Shown here: positions 7,485 through 16,427 of the stretch, piece by piece
Layout: each line of letters opens with the position of its first letter
Position numbering within the stretch: the first letter of the stretch is position 1
From: an uncultured Anaerobutyricum sp.
GTDB lineage: Bacteria > Bacillota > Clostridia > Lachnospirales > Lachnospiraceae
Reading direction: 5' to 3'
NCBI GenBank assembly: GCA_934317185.1
Contig: CAKREJ010000001.1
Location: 1-54,307 of the forward strand
Length of the DNA: 54,307 nt
Program-made: the position numbers and the translations under genes
Notes under the pieces: generated by a model
The model's input: only the letters and a program-made list of their open reading frames with translations
Database searches by the model: none
Told to the model about the DNA's origin: nothing

Positions 7485-8759
7485 ATGAATGTTTTAACAG
7501 AGTGTTTAAGTCAGGGAACCTCACCGGCTGGCGTGGTTTCTTTTGCAAAGGAATATTTGAAGAGGGAAGGATTTGAGGAATTATATTACGATAAAATGCT
7601 TTCTCCAAAAGAGGATGGAAAGTATTTTATTACTCCGTTTCCGGATGTGCTGTTTGCTTTTACGACAGGTAATGGAAAGAGCTTGATACCGTCTTTTCGT
7701 ATGGCATTTGCACATACAGACCAACCCTGTTTTAAGGTAAAAGGGAAACCGGATTTTAAGAGTATGGGTTGTGCGATGCTCAATGTTGAAGTGTATGGCG
7801 GGATGATGGATCATACATGGTTTGACCGTCCACTTGGAATGGCAGGAACGATTGTACTAAAAGGAGAAAAAGTTTTCGAACCGACAGAGGTGTTATATGA
7901 CAGTAAAAGACCGATTGCAGTGATTCCCGGAATTGCGATCCATATGCAAAGGGAGGCAAATAACGGTTGGAAGATTGATCGGCAAAAAGAATTAATGCCG
8001 CTTCTTGGACTTGCCAATGGGCATTGGACAGAGGATACATTTCTTCAATTTCTTGCAGGAGAGATTTCAGTAGATGAGAGTGAGATTTTGAGTTATGATC
8101 TGAATTTATATAATTATGATAAGCCACAGCTTTGTGGAATGAAAGAAGAGATTTTATGCAGTCCAAGAATTGATAATTTAGCTTCAGTCAGTGCGTTATT
8201 AGAATCTCTTACAGATGGTGAGCGGGAGGAAGGTATTAATCTTATTGGTTTATTTAATCATGAAGAGGTAGGAAGCTTTACAAAATCTGGAGCAGATTCG
8301 ACCTTACTTGAAGGAATATTGAAGCGTATTCTATCAGGAATGGGATGTTCAAAAGAACAGATGGATATTTCACTGGCAAAAAGCTATTATCTTTCCGTAG
8401 ATGGTGCACATGCAGCACATCCGAACTATCCGGATCGCTGTGATACAACAACAAGAGCTTATGTAGGGCAGGGTGTTACTATAAAAGTAAGCGGTACACA
8501 AAAATATGCTTCGGACTGTCGTATGTCTGCAATTTTAAAAGGGATAGCAGAAAAGTATGATATATTATTACAGGAGATCAATGACAGAAATACGATTCGT
8601 GGAGGCACAACGTTAGGCCCTATGATTGCTTCTCATTTGCCAATGGCAGGCTGTGATCTGGGAATTCCGATGCTGGCGATGCATTCAGCGAGAGAGACAA
8701 TGGCTGTAAAGGATTATGTAAGCTTATGTCAGATGATAACCGCTTTTTTTGCAGAGTAA
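7485..8759 (+). CDS. M18-family aminopeptidase (aspartyl-type)
   Basis: 424 residues from the ATG at 7485, which follows AAAAGGAG; an earlier in-frame codon at 7443 lacks a ribosome site. Metal and catalytic motifs typical of M18 are seen: an early His-Asp (AFAHTDQPCFKVKG), a DNLAS block (CSPRIDNLASVSALLES), the FNHEEVGS block, an SVDGAHAAHP block and a C-terminal MHSARET histidine. M18 enzymes are cytosolic zinc or cobalt aminopeptidases that remove acidic or other N-terminal residues in peptide turnover. The length fits the family (about 420-430). There is no clear partner gene nearby. Confidence 0.92.
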   Translation: MNVLTECLSQGTSPAGVVSFAKEYLKREGFEELYYDKMLSPKEDGKYFITPFPDVLFAFTTGNGKSLIPSFRMAFAHTDQPCFKVKGKPDFKSMGCAMLNVEVYGGMMDHTWFDRPLGMAGTIVLKGEKVFEPTEVLYDSKRPIAVIPGIAIHMQREANNGWKIDRQKELMPLLGLANGHWTEDTFLQFLAGEISVDESEILSYDLNLYNYDKPQLCGMKEEILCSPRIDNLASVSALLESLTDGEREEGINLIGLFNHEEVGSFTKSGADSTLLEGILKRILSGMGCSKEQMDISLAKSYYLSVDGAHAAHPNYPDRCDTTTRAYVGQGVTIKVSGTQKYASDCRMSAILKGIAEKYDILLQEINDRNTIRGGTTLGPMIASHLPMAGCDLGIPMLAMHSARETMAVKDYVSLCQMITAFFAE

Positions 8760-8788
8760 ATATTTCATTAACATTGTAGAAGTAAATA

Positions 8789-8817
8789 GTCTATTTTTCC
8801 CTCTTCATGCATATACT
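8789..8817 (+). promoter_or_regulatory. Possible sigma-E promoter of spoIVA
   Basis: GTCTATT (8789-8795), a 14-bp spacer and CATATACT (8810-8817) resemble the sigma-E consensus (ATATT-like -35, CATACANT-like -10). In Bacillus subtilis spoIVA is in the sigma-E regulon and sigE is present in this window. This rests on sequence resemblance only. Confidence 0.45.
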
Positions 8818-8842
8818 GAATTAGTATTGGGGAGGGATTTTC

Positions 8843-10312
8843 ATGGAAAAACAAAATATATATCAGGATATTTCTGCCAGAACCGGCGGAGAAATTTATC
8901 TGGGAGTTGTCGGACCGGTGCGGAGCGGCAAATCAACATTTATTAAACGTTTTATGGAACTTCTTGTACTTCCTGAAATAAAAGATGAAAATGAACGAAA
9001 AAGGACAATGGATGAACTTCCACAAAGCGGAACAGGGAAAATCGTTATGACGACGGAACCGAAGTTTATACCAAAAGAAGCAGTCGAACTTCCTATGGAA
9101 GATATGAAGATAAAAATTCGTCTGATCGATTGCGTGGGATTTATGATTCCCGGTGCCGGAGGGAATTTAGAAAACGGACAGGAAAGGCTTGTAAAAACAC
9201 CGTGGTTTGATTATGAGGTGCCCTTTACGAAAGCAGCAGAATTTGGAACAAGAAAAGTAATCAGGGATCATTCTACGATTGGTATTTTAGTTACAGCAGA
9301 TGGCTCCTTTGGAGAAATTCCACGGGATTCTTATGTAGAAGCAGAAAAGAAAACCGTTGCAGAGTTAAATGAGATCGGAAAGCCTTTTTTAGTACTTGTA
9401 AATAGTGAACGTCCGTATTCAAAAGCAACGCAGGCTTTAACACAAAAGCTTTCAGAGGAATATAATACGAGTGTTATGGCAATAAACTGTGATCAGTTAA
9501 GGCAGGAGGATATTCTGGAAATATTAAAAAATATATTGTTAGAATTTCCATTGGCTGCAGTTGGATTTTATTTGCCTAAATGGGTGGAGACGCTTCGGGA
9601 TGATCACTGGATGAAGAAATCGATACTTGATCTTATAAAAGAATTTATGACAGATAAAGGTAAAATGAAAGATCTGTATCAGAAAGTATTTCCCTCGAAT
9701 GATTACATAGAATCAGGAAAAATAGAAAAAATTCATATGGATACAGGTAAGGTTGATGTCAGGATACAGATAAGAGATTCTTATTATTATGACATTCTTT
9801 CAGATCTTACAGGTCTGCCGATAAAGAGTGAATATCATCTGATTCGTATGATGAAAGAGCTGTCTGCCAGAAAAAAAGAATTTGAAGAAGTATCACAGGC
9901 ATTAAAAGATGCCAGAGAACGTGGTTATGGTGTTATGAAACCGGTTCTTTCTGAAATTACGCTCTCAGAGCCGGAGGTAGTGAAACATGGTAATAAATAC
10001 GGGGTAAAAATCCGTGCCGAGGCTCCTTCGATTCATTTGATTCGTGCAAATCTTACTACGGAAGTTGCACCGATCGTAGGGACGCAGTTACAGGCAGAAG
10101 ATCTTATTACTTATATAAAAGAACAGGCAGGAGAAGAGCCGAACGAAATCTGGAAGGTTAATATTTTTGGAAAAACATTAGAACAGCTTGTGGATGACGG
10201 GATATCTGGTAAAGTTACAAAAATAAATGATGACAGCCAGGAAAAGCTTCAAAATGCTATGGAAAAAATCGTAAACGAAAGCAGTGGCGGATTAATATGT
10301 ATTATTATATAA
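8843..10312 (+). CDS. spoIVA: Stage IV sporulation protein A, spore coat basement ATPase
   Basis: 489 residues, the usual length. The N-terminal ATPase domain shows Walker A GPVRSGKST (24-32) and a DCVGF block, followed by the middle domain and the C-terminal domain ending in SGGLICIII. SpoIVA polymerises with ATP hydrolysis on the outer forespore membrane and is the platform for coat assembly. The start has GGGGAGGG about 10 nt upstream. It is monocistronic by context: an upstream gap with a sigma-E-like promoter, and a hairpin-rich gap downstream. Its presence is strong evidence that this lineage can, or recently could, form spores. Confidence 0.97.
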   Translation: MEKQNIYQDISARTGGEIYLGVVGPVRSGKSTFIKRFMELLVLPEIKDENERKRTMDELPQSGTGKIVMTTEPKFIPKEAVELPMEDMKIKIRLIDCVGFMIPGAGGNLENGQERLVKTPWFDYEVPFTKAAEFGTRKVIRDHSTIGILVTADGSFGEIPRDSYVEAEKKTVAELNEIGKPFLVLVNSERPYSKATQALTQKLSEEYNTSVMAINCDQLRQEDILEILKNILLEFPLAAVGFYLPKWVETLRDDHWMKKSILDLIKEFMTDKGKMKDLYQKVFPSNDYIESGKIEKIHMDTGKVDVRIQIRDSYYYDILSDLTGLPIKSEYHLIRMMKELSARKKEFEEVSQALKDARERGYGVMKPVLSEITLSEPEVVKHGNKYGVKIRAEAPSIHLIRANLTTEVAPIVGTQLQAEDLITYIKEQAGEEPNEIWKVNIFGKTLEQLVDDGISGKVTKINDDSQEKLQNAMEKIVNESSGGLICIII

Positions 10313-10440
10313 TATAAAAGCTTCAAAGGTTATATCAGATGTGAGATGACTTCCACCGTTGCAGGCGGCTAGAAATCAATTAGTATCAATGGTGGGAGCC
10401 AATTCAGCATCTGATATAGCTTTGGGAAGGTTTGTAGAGC
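10313..10440. repeat. Nested hairpin in the spoIVA downstream gap (repeat copy D)
   Basis: TATATCAGATG (10331-10341) pairs perfectly with CATCTGATATA (10408-10418), and inside it CCACCGTTG pairs with CAATGGTGG. The 18-mer ATATCAGATGTGAGATGA at 10332-10349 recurs exactly at 13517-13534. Its CAGATGTGA core also matches copy B at 51766-51888. It probably acts as the spoIVA terminator region, although it has no T run. Confidence 0.55.
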
Positions 10441-10459
10441 AATCAATGTTATATTTTAC

Positions 10460-10488
10460 TTGCATAAAATGGAAAAAAATGGTATAAT
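10460..10488 (+). promoter_or_regulatory. Sigma-A promoter for the alarmone synthetase gene
   Basis: TTGCAT (10460-10465), a 17-bp spacer and a perfect TATAAT (10483-10488). Predicted transcription starts near 10495, leaving a leader of only about 11 nt before the ATG at 10506. Confidence 0.85.
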
Positions 10489-10505
10489 AATCAGGGGGTG
10501 ATTAT

Positions 10506-11306
10506 ATGGAAATCCAGCTTTGGAGAGAACTGCTTGACCCATACCAGCTTGCAGTCGATGAACTGACTGTAAAGTTTCATCATATTATAGAAGAACATCG
10601 GAATCAGGGTTTATATTCACCGATTGAGTCTGTAGACGGACGGGTGAAGAGTATTGTCAGTATTTTAGACAAGATGCAGCGTAAGAATGTATCTATGAAT
10701 GATATTGAGAAGAAGATAGAAGATTTAGCGGGGATCCGTATTATCTGCCAGTTTGTGGAAGATATAGACAGGGTAGTGAATCTGATAAAGAACCGGACAG
10801 ATATGAAGGTGAAGTGTGAGAAGGATTATGTGAGCCACATGAAGACGAGTGGTTATCGCAGTTATCATATGATTATTTTGTATACAGTTAATACGATTCA
10901 TGGTCCGAAGGAGCTGAGTGCAGAAATTCAGATTCGGACGATGGCAATGAATTTCTGGGCGACAATAGAGCATTCTTTGCAGTATAAGTATAAGGAGAAT
11001 ATTCCTGAATATATTCAGCAGAAGCTTCTTGATGCTTCAGAAGCGATAATCGAGGTGGATCATGAGATGTCCGATGTGAGAGATGAGATCATGGATGCAC
11101 AGAATTCTCACAGAAGGAAGGAAACATTAGTAAAGGATATTTTGAATAATATCCAGAATTTATATAAGGTTGCCAATCAGCGAGAGGTAACGAAGATTCA
11201 GGATGAATTTTATAAAGTATATGTGCTTGACGATATGCTGCAGCTTAAACATTTTGCAAGGCAGCTGGATATTATTTCAGAAGGTTATCGTGCACAGAGC
11301 CTGTAA
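10506..11306 (+). CDS. Small alarmone synthetase, GTP pyrophosphokinase family (RelQ/YjbM-like)
   Basis: 266 residues containing a single RelA/SpoT synthetase domain (about 40-165). It has the VDGRVKSIVSILDKM lead-in, the DLAGIRIICQF block, the substrate-binding SGYRSYHMII stretch and the ELSAEIQIRTMAMNFWATIEH motif with the catalytic Glu. The hydrolase, TGS and ACT domains of long Rel proteins are absent. These enzymes make (p)ppGpp from ATP and GTP/GDP. It is somewhat longer than Bacillus RelQ (about 210 residues) because of a C-terminal helical extension. GGGGGTGAT serves as the ribosome site. Confidence 0.92.
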   Translation: MEIQLWRELLDPYQLAVDELTVKFHHIIEEHRNQGLYSPIESVDGRVKSIVSILDKMQRKNVSMNDIEKKIEDLAGIRIICQFVEDIDRVVNLIKNRTDMKVKCEKDYVSHMKTSGYRSYHMIILYTVNTIHGPKELSAEIQIRTMAMNFWATIEHSLQYKYKENIPEYIQQKLLDASEAIIEVDHEMSDVRDEIMDAQNSHRRKETLVKDILNNIQNLYKVANQREVTKIQDEFYKVYVLDDMLQLKHFARQLDIISEGYRAQSL

Positions 11307-11378
11307 AGTTCAGAAGGATGATGTAACAAGGACATAAGAGATACAGGACATATAGGAAGAGAGATACAGGAGGAAGGG

Positions 11379-12770
11379 ATGAATTTACCAGAAGATTATC
11401 AGAGCAGAATGCAGGAGATGCTTGGGGACGAGTATCTTCAGTATCTTGATAGTTTTAATCATAGTTATGGACAGACGCTTCGGGTGAATCAGTTAAAGAT
11501 GGAACCGGCGGATTTTATCCGCCGGTTCCTTTTAAACGGACAGGTTTCCTGGTGTGATACAGGATTTTATTATGAAGGGGATGAGAGGCTGTCAGCTAAT
11601 CCATATTATCATGCGGGAATATATTATCTTCAGGAACCAAGTGCGATGGCACCGGCCGCTTTTTTGCCGGTAGAACCGGGAGATAGGGTACTTGATTTAT
11701 GTGCGGCACCGGGAGGTAAGTCGACGGCACTTGCAGCCCGACTTCAGGGAGAAGGATTTTTATTATCGAATGATATTAGTGCTTCCCGCTGTAAGCCGCT
11801 TCTTAAAAATATGGAGATGGCAGGAGTGACGAACAGTGTAATTACCTGTGAGGCACCGGAAAAGCTGGCAGGTCGTTTTGCAGGGTATTTTGATAAAGTG
11901 TTAGTAGATGCTCCCTGTTCCGGAGAGGGAATGTTTCGAAGAGAGCCTTCGATGGTAAAGAGCTGGTCTGCTGAAGAAGTGAAGAGATATGCCGTGCTTC
12001 AAAGAGAGATTCTTTTTCATGCGGCACAGATGCTTCGACCGGGCGGATACCTTTTATACTCAACCTGCACCTTTGCAAAAGAAGAAGATGAACAGACGGT
12101 AGAATATTTTTTAGAACAGCATAAAGATTTTTCATTGCAGGAGTTACCTCTTTGTGAAGGTATCGAAATGGGAAGAGTGGAATGGACTTTACACGGAAGA
12201 GAAGATGTAAGGAATTGCCGACGCTTTTTACCACATAAAGTAAAGGGAGAGGGGCATTTTGCGGCATTGTTTAAGAAAGAGGAGTCTGCAGACAGTTCCT
12301 TTGGAAGTGTATCCGGGGACTGGAGCACAAAGGAACAAAAAGTATCAAAAGAAAAGATTCCGGAGGCAATGGAAGATTTTATGCGGGACATTCCAGACTG
12401 GAAGCAGTGGAAAAAGAGAATCTTTTTTATAAAAGAAAGAGCTTTTTTACTGCCGAAGCATTGTCCAAGCCTTCAGGGACTTCGGATTGTCCGTTCCGGA
12501 CTTTATCTGGGTGATTGTTTAAAGAAGCGTTTTGAGCCAAGTCAGGCATTAGCGATGGCATTAAAATCATCCGAATATAAGAAGAGCATTTCATTCCCGG
12601 CAGAAGATATTCGCATAGAAAAGTATCTTCGTGGAGAGACGGTGGAGATAGATAATACAGAAATAAAAGGATGGACACTTTTTTGTGTGGACGGTTTTCC
12701 TCTTGGCTGGGGAAAGTGTAATCGTGGAAGGTTAAAGAATAAATATAATCCGAATTGGCGTAAATTATAA
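11379..12770 (+). CDS. rsmF: 16S rRNA m5C methyltransferase, RsmF type
   Basis: 463 residues. The N-terminal SAM-dependent domain of the NOL1/NOP2/Sun family shows the SAM motif DLCAAPGGKST, DAPCSGEGMFR (with the release Cys) and STCTFAKEEDE (with the catalytic Cys). The C-terminal third (about 290-463) is the PUA/RsmF-type extension. It methylates cytosine in 16S rRNA (C1407-type). It has an AGGAGG ribosome site and is separated by 18 nt from the RsuA-type gene downstream, so the two are likely co-transcribed. RsmB, a second family member, is encoded at 26359. Confidence 0.88.
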   Translation: MNLPEDYQSRMQEMLGDEYLQYLDSFNHSYGQTLRVNQLKMEPADFIRRFLLNGQVSWCDTGFYYEGDERLSANPYYHAGIYYLQEPSAMAPAAFLPVEPGDRVLDLCAAPGGKSTALAARLQGEGFLLSNDISASRCKPLLKNMEMAGVTNSVITCEAPEKLAGRFAGYFDKVLVDAPCSGEGMFRREPSMVKSWSAEEVKRYAVLQREILFHAAQMLRPGGYLLYSTCTFAKEEDEQTVEYFLEQHKDFSLQELPLCEGIEMGRVEWTLHGREDVRNCRRFLPHKVKGEGHFAALFKKEESADSSFGSVSGDWSTKEQKVSKEKIPEAMEDFMRDIPDWKQWKKRIFFIKERAFLLPKHCPSLQGLRIVRSGLYLGDCLKKRFEPSQALAMALKSSEYKKSISFPAEDIRIEKYLRGETVEIDNTEIKGWTLFCVDGFPLGWGKCNRGRLKNKYNPNWRKL

Positions 12771-12788
12771 GAGAAAGGGAAAGAAAAT

Positions 12789-13517
12789 ATGCCGGATACT
12801 TCAAAGAAGATAAGACTGGATAAGTTTCTGACACAGGCTGCAGAGCTTACCAGAAGCGAGGCCAGACAGATAATTAAGAAGGGCAAGGTAGATGTTGGTG
12901 GAGAAATTGTGAAAAAGCCGGAATACAAAGTCTCCACACAGGAGAGAGTCTGTATTGATGGGGAAGAAGTAGTATATGAGCAGTTTCGCTATATTATGCT
13001 GCATAAACCGGCAGGGGTTATCAGTGCTACGGAATCTGCGGAGGACAGAACGGTCCTTGATTTGATCACGAATGGAAAGAAGGGTTTATTTCCGGTAGGA
13101 AGATTGGATAAAGATACCGAGGGACTTTTATTGCTTACGAATGACGGGGCATTGGCTCATAATCTGTTATCACCGAAAAAGCATGTGGATAAGAAGTATT
13201 TTGCAGTTCTTGACGGACCGGTAGGAGAGGAAGAGCAGAAGCTTTTTTCACAGGGGTTAGATATTGGAGATGAGAAGCTTACGCTTCCGGCAAAGCTTGA
13301 ATTAACAGAAAAGGACAATGAAGTATTTATTACAGTTTGTGAGGGACGTTTTCATCAAGTGAAGAGGATGGCACAGGCAGTCGGACGGAAGGTCACATAT
13401 TTAAAAAGAATTTCTATGGGGAGCCTGGTTCTTGATGCTGCTTTAGAAAAGGGGGAGTACAGACCCCTTTTTGAACAGGAGCTTTCCAAATTGTTACAGG
13501 AAGATTCATATAAATAA
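12789..13517 (+). CDS. Pseudouridine synthase, RsuA/RluB family
   Basis: 242 residues with an N-terminal S4 RNA-binding domain (RLDKFLTQAAELTRSEARQI) and the RsuA-family catalytic core with the Asp in GRLDKDTEGLLLLTNDG. The family modifies uridine in 16S (RsuA) or 23S (RluB, RluE/F) rRNA, and which target applies here cannot be told from sequence. AAAGGGA provides the ribosome site. It is likely in one unit with rsmF. Confidence 0.9.
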   Translation: MPDTSKKIRLDKFLTQAAELTRSEARQIIKKGKVDVGGEIVKKPEYKVSTQERVCIDGEEVVYEQFRYIMLHKPAGVISATESAEDRTVLDLITNGKKGLFPVGRLDKDTEGLLLLTNDGALAHNLLSPKKHVDKKYFAVLDGPVGEEEQKLFSQGLDIGDEKLTLPAKLELTEKDNEVFITVCEGRFHQVKRMAQAVGRKVTYLKRISMGSLVLDAALEKGEYRPLFEQELSKLLQEDSYK

Positions 13518-13568
13518 TATCAGATGTGAGATGATGCACATTTGCAGCAAGAATGTCCTAGCATTCTT
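13517..13568. repeat. Repeat copy E: shared 18-mer plus short hairpin
   Basis: ATATCAGATGTGAGATGA (13517-13534) is identical to 10332-10349 and begins at the stop codon of the pseudouridine synthase gene. It is followed by an AAGAATG/CATTCTT hairpin (13549-13568) whose GCATTCTT strand resembles the inner stem of copy B. The long outer arms are missing, so it may be a decayed relative. Confidence 0.45.
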
Positions 13569-13610
13569 GAATCGTGAAAGAACGTCAGGTAAAAAGAAAG
13601 GAATTACTAT

Positions 13611-15635
13611 ATGGCAAAAGAAAAAGGCTTTTTGCCTGTAAATAAAGAGGAAATGAAAGAGCGTGGCTGGCAGCAGGCGGATTTTGTCTATGTTTGTGGA
13701 GATGCCTATGTAGATCATCCGTCATTTGGTGCGGCAATCATTACCCGATTGTTAGAAGCAGAAGGGTATAAGGTTGCATTTATCGCACAGCCGGACTGGA
13801 ATGATGAGAAGAGCATTACTGTTTGCGGAGAGCCAAGACTTGGTTTTATTGTATCTGCCGGAAATATGGATTCTATGGTGAATCATTACACTTCATTTAA
13901 AAAGAGAAGGCATCAGGATGCTTATACACCGGGGGGAGGATTTTCAGGAAGACCGAATCGTCCCACGATTGTGTACAGTAATCTGATTCGAAAAACGTAT
14001 AAAAAAACACCGATTCTATTAGGTGGAATTGAAGCATCTTTGCGAAGACTGGCACATTATGATTATTGGAGTGATAAGGTAAAGCGTTCGGTTCTCTTAG
14101 ATTCCGGAGCCGATCTTCTCATGTACGGAATGGGAGAACATTCTATCCTTGAGATTGCGGAGGCATTAGATTCAGGGATTGATGTACACGATATTACCTA
14201 TGTCAGAGGAACCGTTTTTAAGTGCAGAGATTTAGAAGAGCTTTCCTGTGAATATGAACTGCTTCCATCTTATGAAGAAATTACAAAATCAAAAGAGACA
14301 TTTGCCAGAAGTTATTATCGTCAGTATGTCAATACCGATGCAATTACAGCAAAAACGCTTGTGGAACCTTATAAAAAGAAGGAGTATCTTGTGCAGAACC
14401 CACCATCCCTGCCGCTTACTGTGGAGGAGATGGATCATGTATATGAGCTGCCTTATATGAGAACCTGGCATCCATCATATGATAAGCTGGGCGGTGTTCC
14501 GGCATTAAAGGAGATTAAGTTTTCGCTTACCAGCAACCGGGGATGTTTTGGGGGATGTAGCTTTTGTGCCCTGACCTTCCATCAGGGAAGACGGATTCAG
14601 GTGAGAAGTCAGGAATCTATTTTAAAAGAGGCAAAGATACTGACGAAGGATCCGGAGTTTAAAGGATATATTCATGATGTTGGAGGACCGACAGCAGATT
14701 TTAGACATACAGCTTGTGAGAAACAGTTGAAATATGGAGTGTGCACGAATAAACAGTGCCTTTTTCCTAAGCCATGTGGGAATCTGAATGCGGATCACAG
14801 TGATTATATTACTCTGTTAAGGAGACTGCGAGCATTACCTGGAGTGAAGAAGGTCTTTATCCGGTCCGGAATCCGATTTGATTATGTATTGGCAGATCAG
14901 AAGGATCATTTCTTAGAAGAGCTTTGTAAATATCATGTCAGCGGACAATTAAAGGTTGCACCGGAGCATATTTGTGACAGTGTGCTAAAGCTGATGGGTA
15001 AGCCGGAGAATCAGGTATATGAAAGGTTTGCAAAAGAATATAGAAATATGAATAAAAAGCTTGGAAAGAAGCAGTATATGGTTCCGTATCTGATGTCTTC
15101 TCACCCAGGTTCTCATTTAAAAGAAGCAATAGCGTTAGCAGAGTATATTCGCGATCTTGGATATATGCCGGAACAGGTGCAGGATTTTTATCCGACACCG
15201 GGAACGATTTCTACCTGTATGTATTATACAGGGTTAGATCCAAGAACTATGAAGCCGGTTTATGTGCCGGTAACTTTAAAGGAAAAACAGATGCAGAGGG
15301 CATTGATACAGTATCGGAATCCGGAAAACTATGATATTGTAAAAGAAGCACTTATAAAAGGTGGAAGAGAGGATTTGATCGGTTTTGATGAACAATGTCT
15401 GATTCCACCAAGAAAGATGGGGAAGAACTATCATCCGGCACATAAGAATTCTGGGGACAGGAATAATATACCGGGAGATAAGAAGATAGAAAAAAGAAAA
15501 TATCGCCAATCAGAGACAGAAAGGCCTAAGAAGGCGAAAGGAAAATCAAGTAGATTTGCAGGCAAAACAGAAGAGAGTGGAAAGCTAAAGAAGAAGACAA
15601 TCCGTAATGTTCATAAAAAGAAGAAGCGAAGATAG
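13611..15635 (+). CDS. YgiQ-family radical SAM protein
   Basis: 674 residues. The N-terminal UPF0313/YgiQ domain (about 1-300) is followed by a radical SAM core whose cluster motif is GCFGGCSFC (CX3CX2C), then a C-terminal domain ending in an extremely Lys/Arg-rich tail (about 610-674). YgiQ-family proteins have no settled function; the fold predicts a 4Fe-4S cluster and S-adenosylmethionine chemistry in the cytosol. AAAGGAA precedes the ATG. The downstream dehydrogenase gene starts 11 nt after the stop, so they are probably co-transcribed. The basic tail suggests nucleic-acid binding, which is inference. Confidence 0.9.
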   Translation: MAKEKGFLPVNKEEMKERGWQQADFVYVCGDAYVDHPSFGAAIITRLLEAEGYKVAFIAQPDWNDEKSITVCGEPRLGFIVSAGNMDSMVNHYTSFKKRRHQDAYTPGGGFSGRPNRPTIVYSNLIRKTYKKTPILLGGIEASLRRLAHYDYWSDKVKRSVLLDSGADLLMYGMGEHSILEIAEALDSGIDVHDITYVRGTVFKCRDLEELSCEYELLPSYEEITKSKETFARSYYRQYVNTDAITAKTLVEPYKKKEYLVQNPPSLPLTVEEMDHVYELPYMRTWHPSYDKLGGVPALKEIKFSLTSNRGCFGGCSFCALTFHQGRRIQVRSQESILKEAKILTKDPEFKGYIHDVGGPTADFRHTACEKQLKYGVCTNKQCLFPKPCGNLNADHSDYITLLRRLRALPGVKKVFIRSGIRFDYVLADQKDHFLEELCKYHVSGQLKVAPEHICDSVLKLMGKPENQVYERFAKEYRNMNKKLGKKQYMVPYLMSSHPGSHLKEAIALAEYIRDLGYMPEQVQDFYPTPGTISTCMYYTGLDPRTMKPVYVPVTLKEKQMQRALIQYRNPENYDIVKEALIKGGREDLIGFDEQCLIPPRKMGKNYHPAHKNSGDRNNIPGDKKIEKRKYRQSETERPKKAKGKSSRFAGKTEESGKLKKKTIRNVHKKKKRR

Positions 15636-15646
15636 GAGGAAGCCAG

Positions 15647-16408
15647 ATGAATGTAGGGATTATCACCGGTGCTTCATCGGGAATGGGGAAAGAGTTCGTA
15701 AAGCTTACAATGCAGAATCATCTTGAACTGGATGAGATTTGGGTGATCGCCAGAAGAAAGGAACGTTTAGAAGCCTGGCCAAAGCTTTACAAAGAACAGA
15801 AATTCAGAATTCTTCCGCTAGATCTGCAAAAGAAAGAAGATATGAATTATCTAAAGCAGATATTAGAAGAACTGGAACCACATATTGAATTATTTGTGCA
15901 TTGTGCAGGTTTTGGAATTATGGGAAGGATTCAGGATATTGCTGTGGAAGAACAAAGTGAGATGGTAGATGTCAACTGCAGGAGTGTAGTAGAAATTTCT
16001 TCTCTGGTGCTGCCTTATATGAAGCACAGCGGAAGAATGCTTTATATGGCATCAGCGGCGGCGTTTCTCCCACAGCCGGGGTTTGCAGTGTATGCGGCAA
16101 GTAAGGCGTTTGTATTAAGCTATGTGAGAGCACTGCGGGCAGAGAACAAGGAAAAGCAGCTTCGGGTTACAGCGGTCTGTCCGGGAGCAGTCAAGACAGA
16201 ATTTTTCAATCGTGCACTTACAAAGAAGCATTTACCTGCCTATAAGAAGCTGGTTATGGCAGATCCTAAAAAGGTAGTAAAAAAAGCCTGGAGAGATAAT
16301 GAGAGGAATAAAGAGGTTTCTGTATATGGCAGTGCGATAAAGCTTACGCATCTGGTAACAAAGATACTTCCTCACAGCTTTTTTCTACAGTTTATTGGAA
16401 GAAAATAA
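15647..16408 (+). CDS. Short-chain dehydrogenase/reductase
   Basis: 253 residues, cytosolic. Classic SDR features are the N-terminal nucleotide-binding GASSGMG, an HCAGFG block in place of NNAG, catalytic Ser in ASAAAF and the YAASK active-site Tyr/Lys pair. It has a PGAVKTEF cofactor-side loop. The substrate cannot be predicted. RBS AGGAGG. It lies between ygiQ and an RluC-type gene in a dense + strand run. Confidence 0.88.
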   Translation: MNVGIITGASSGMGKEFVKLTMQNHLELDEIWVIARRKERLEAWPKLYKEQKFRILPLDLQKKEDMNYLKQILEELEPHIELFVHCAGFGIMGRIQDIAVEEQSEMVDVNCRSVVEISSLVLPYMKHSGRMLYMASAAAFLPQPGFAVYAASKAFVLSYVRALRAENKEKQLRVTAVCPGAVKTEFFNRALTKKHLPAYKKLVMADPKKVVKKAWRDNERNKEVSVYGSAIKLTHLVTKILPHSFFLQFIGRK

Positions 16409-16427
16409 TAGAAAGTGATAACATACG

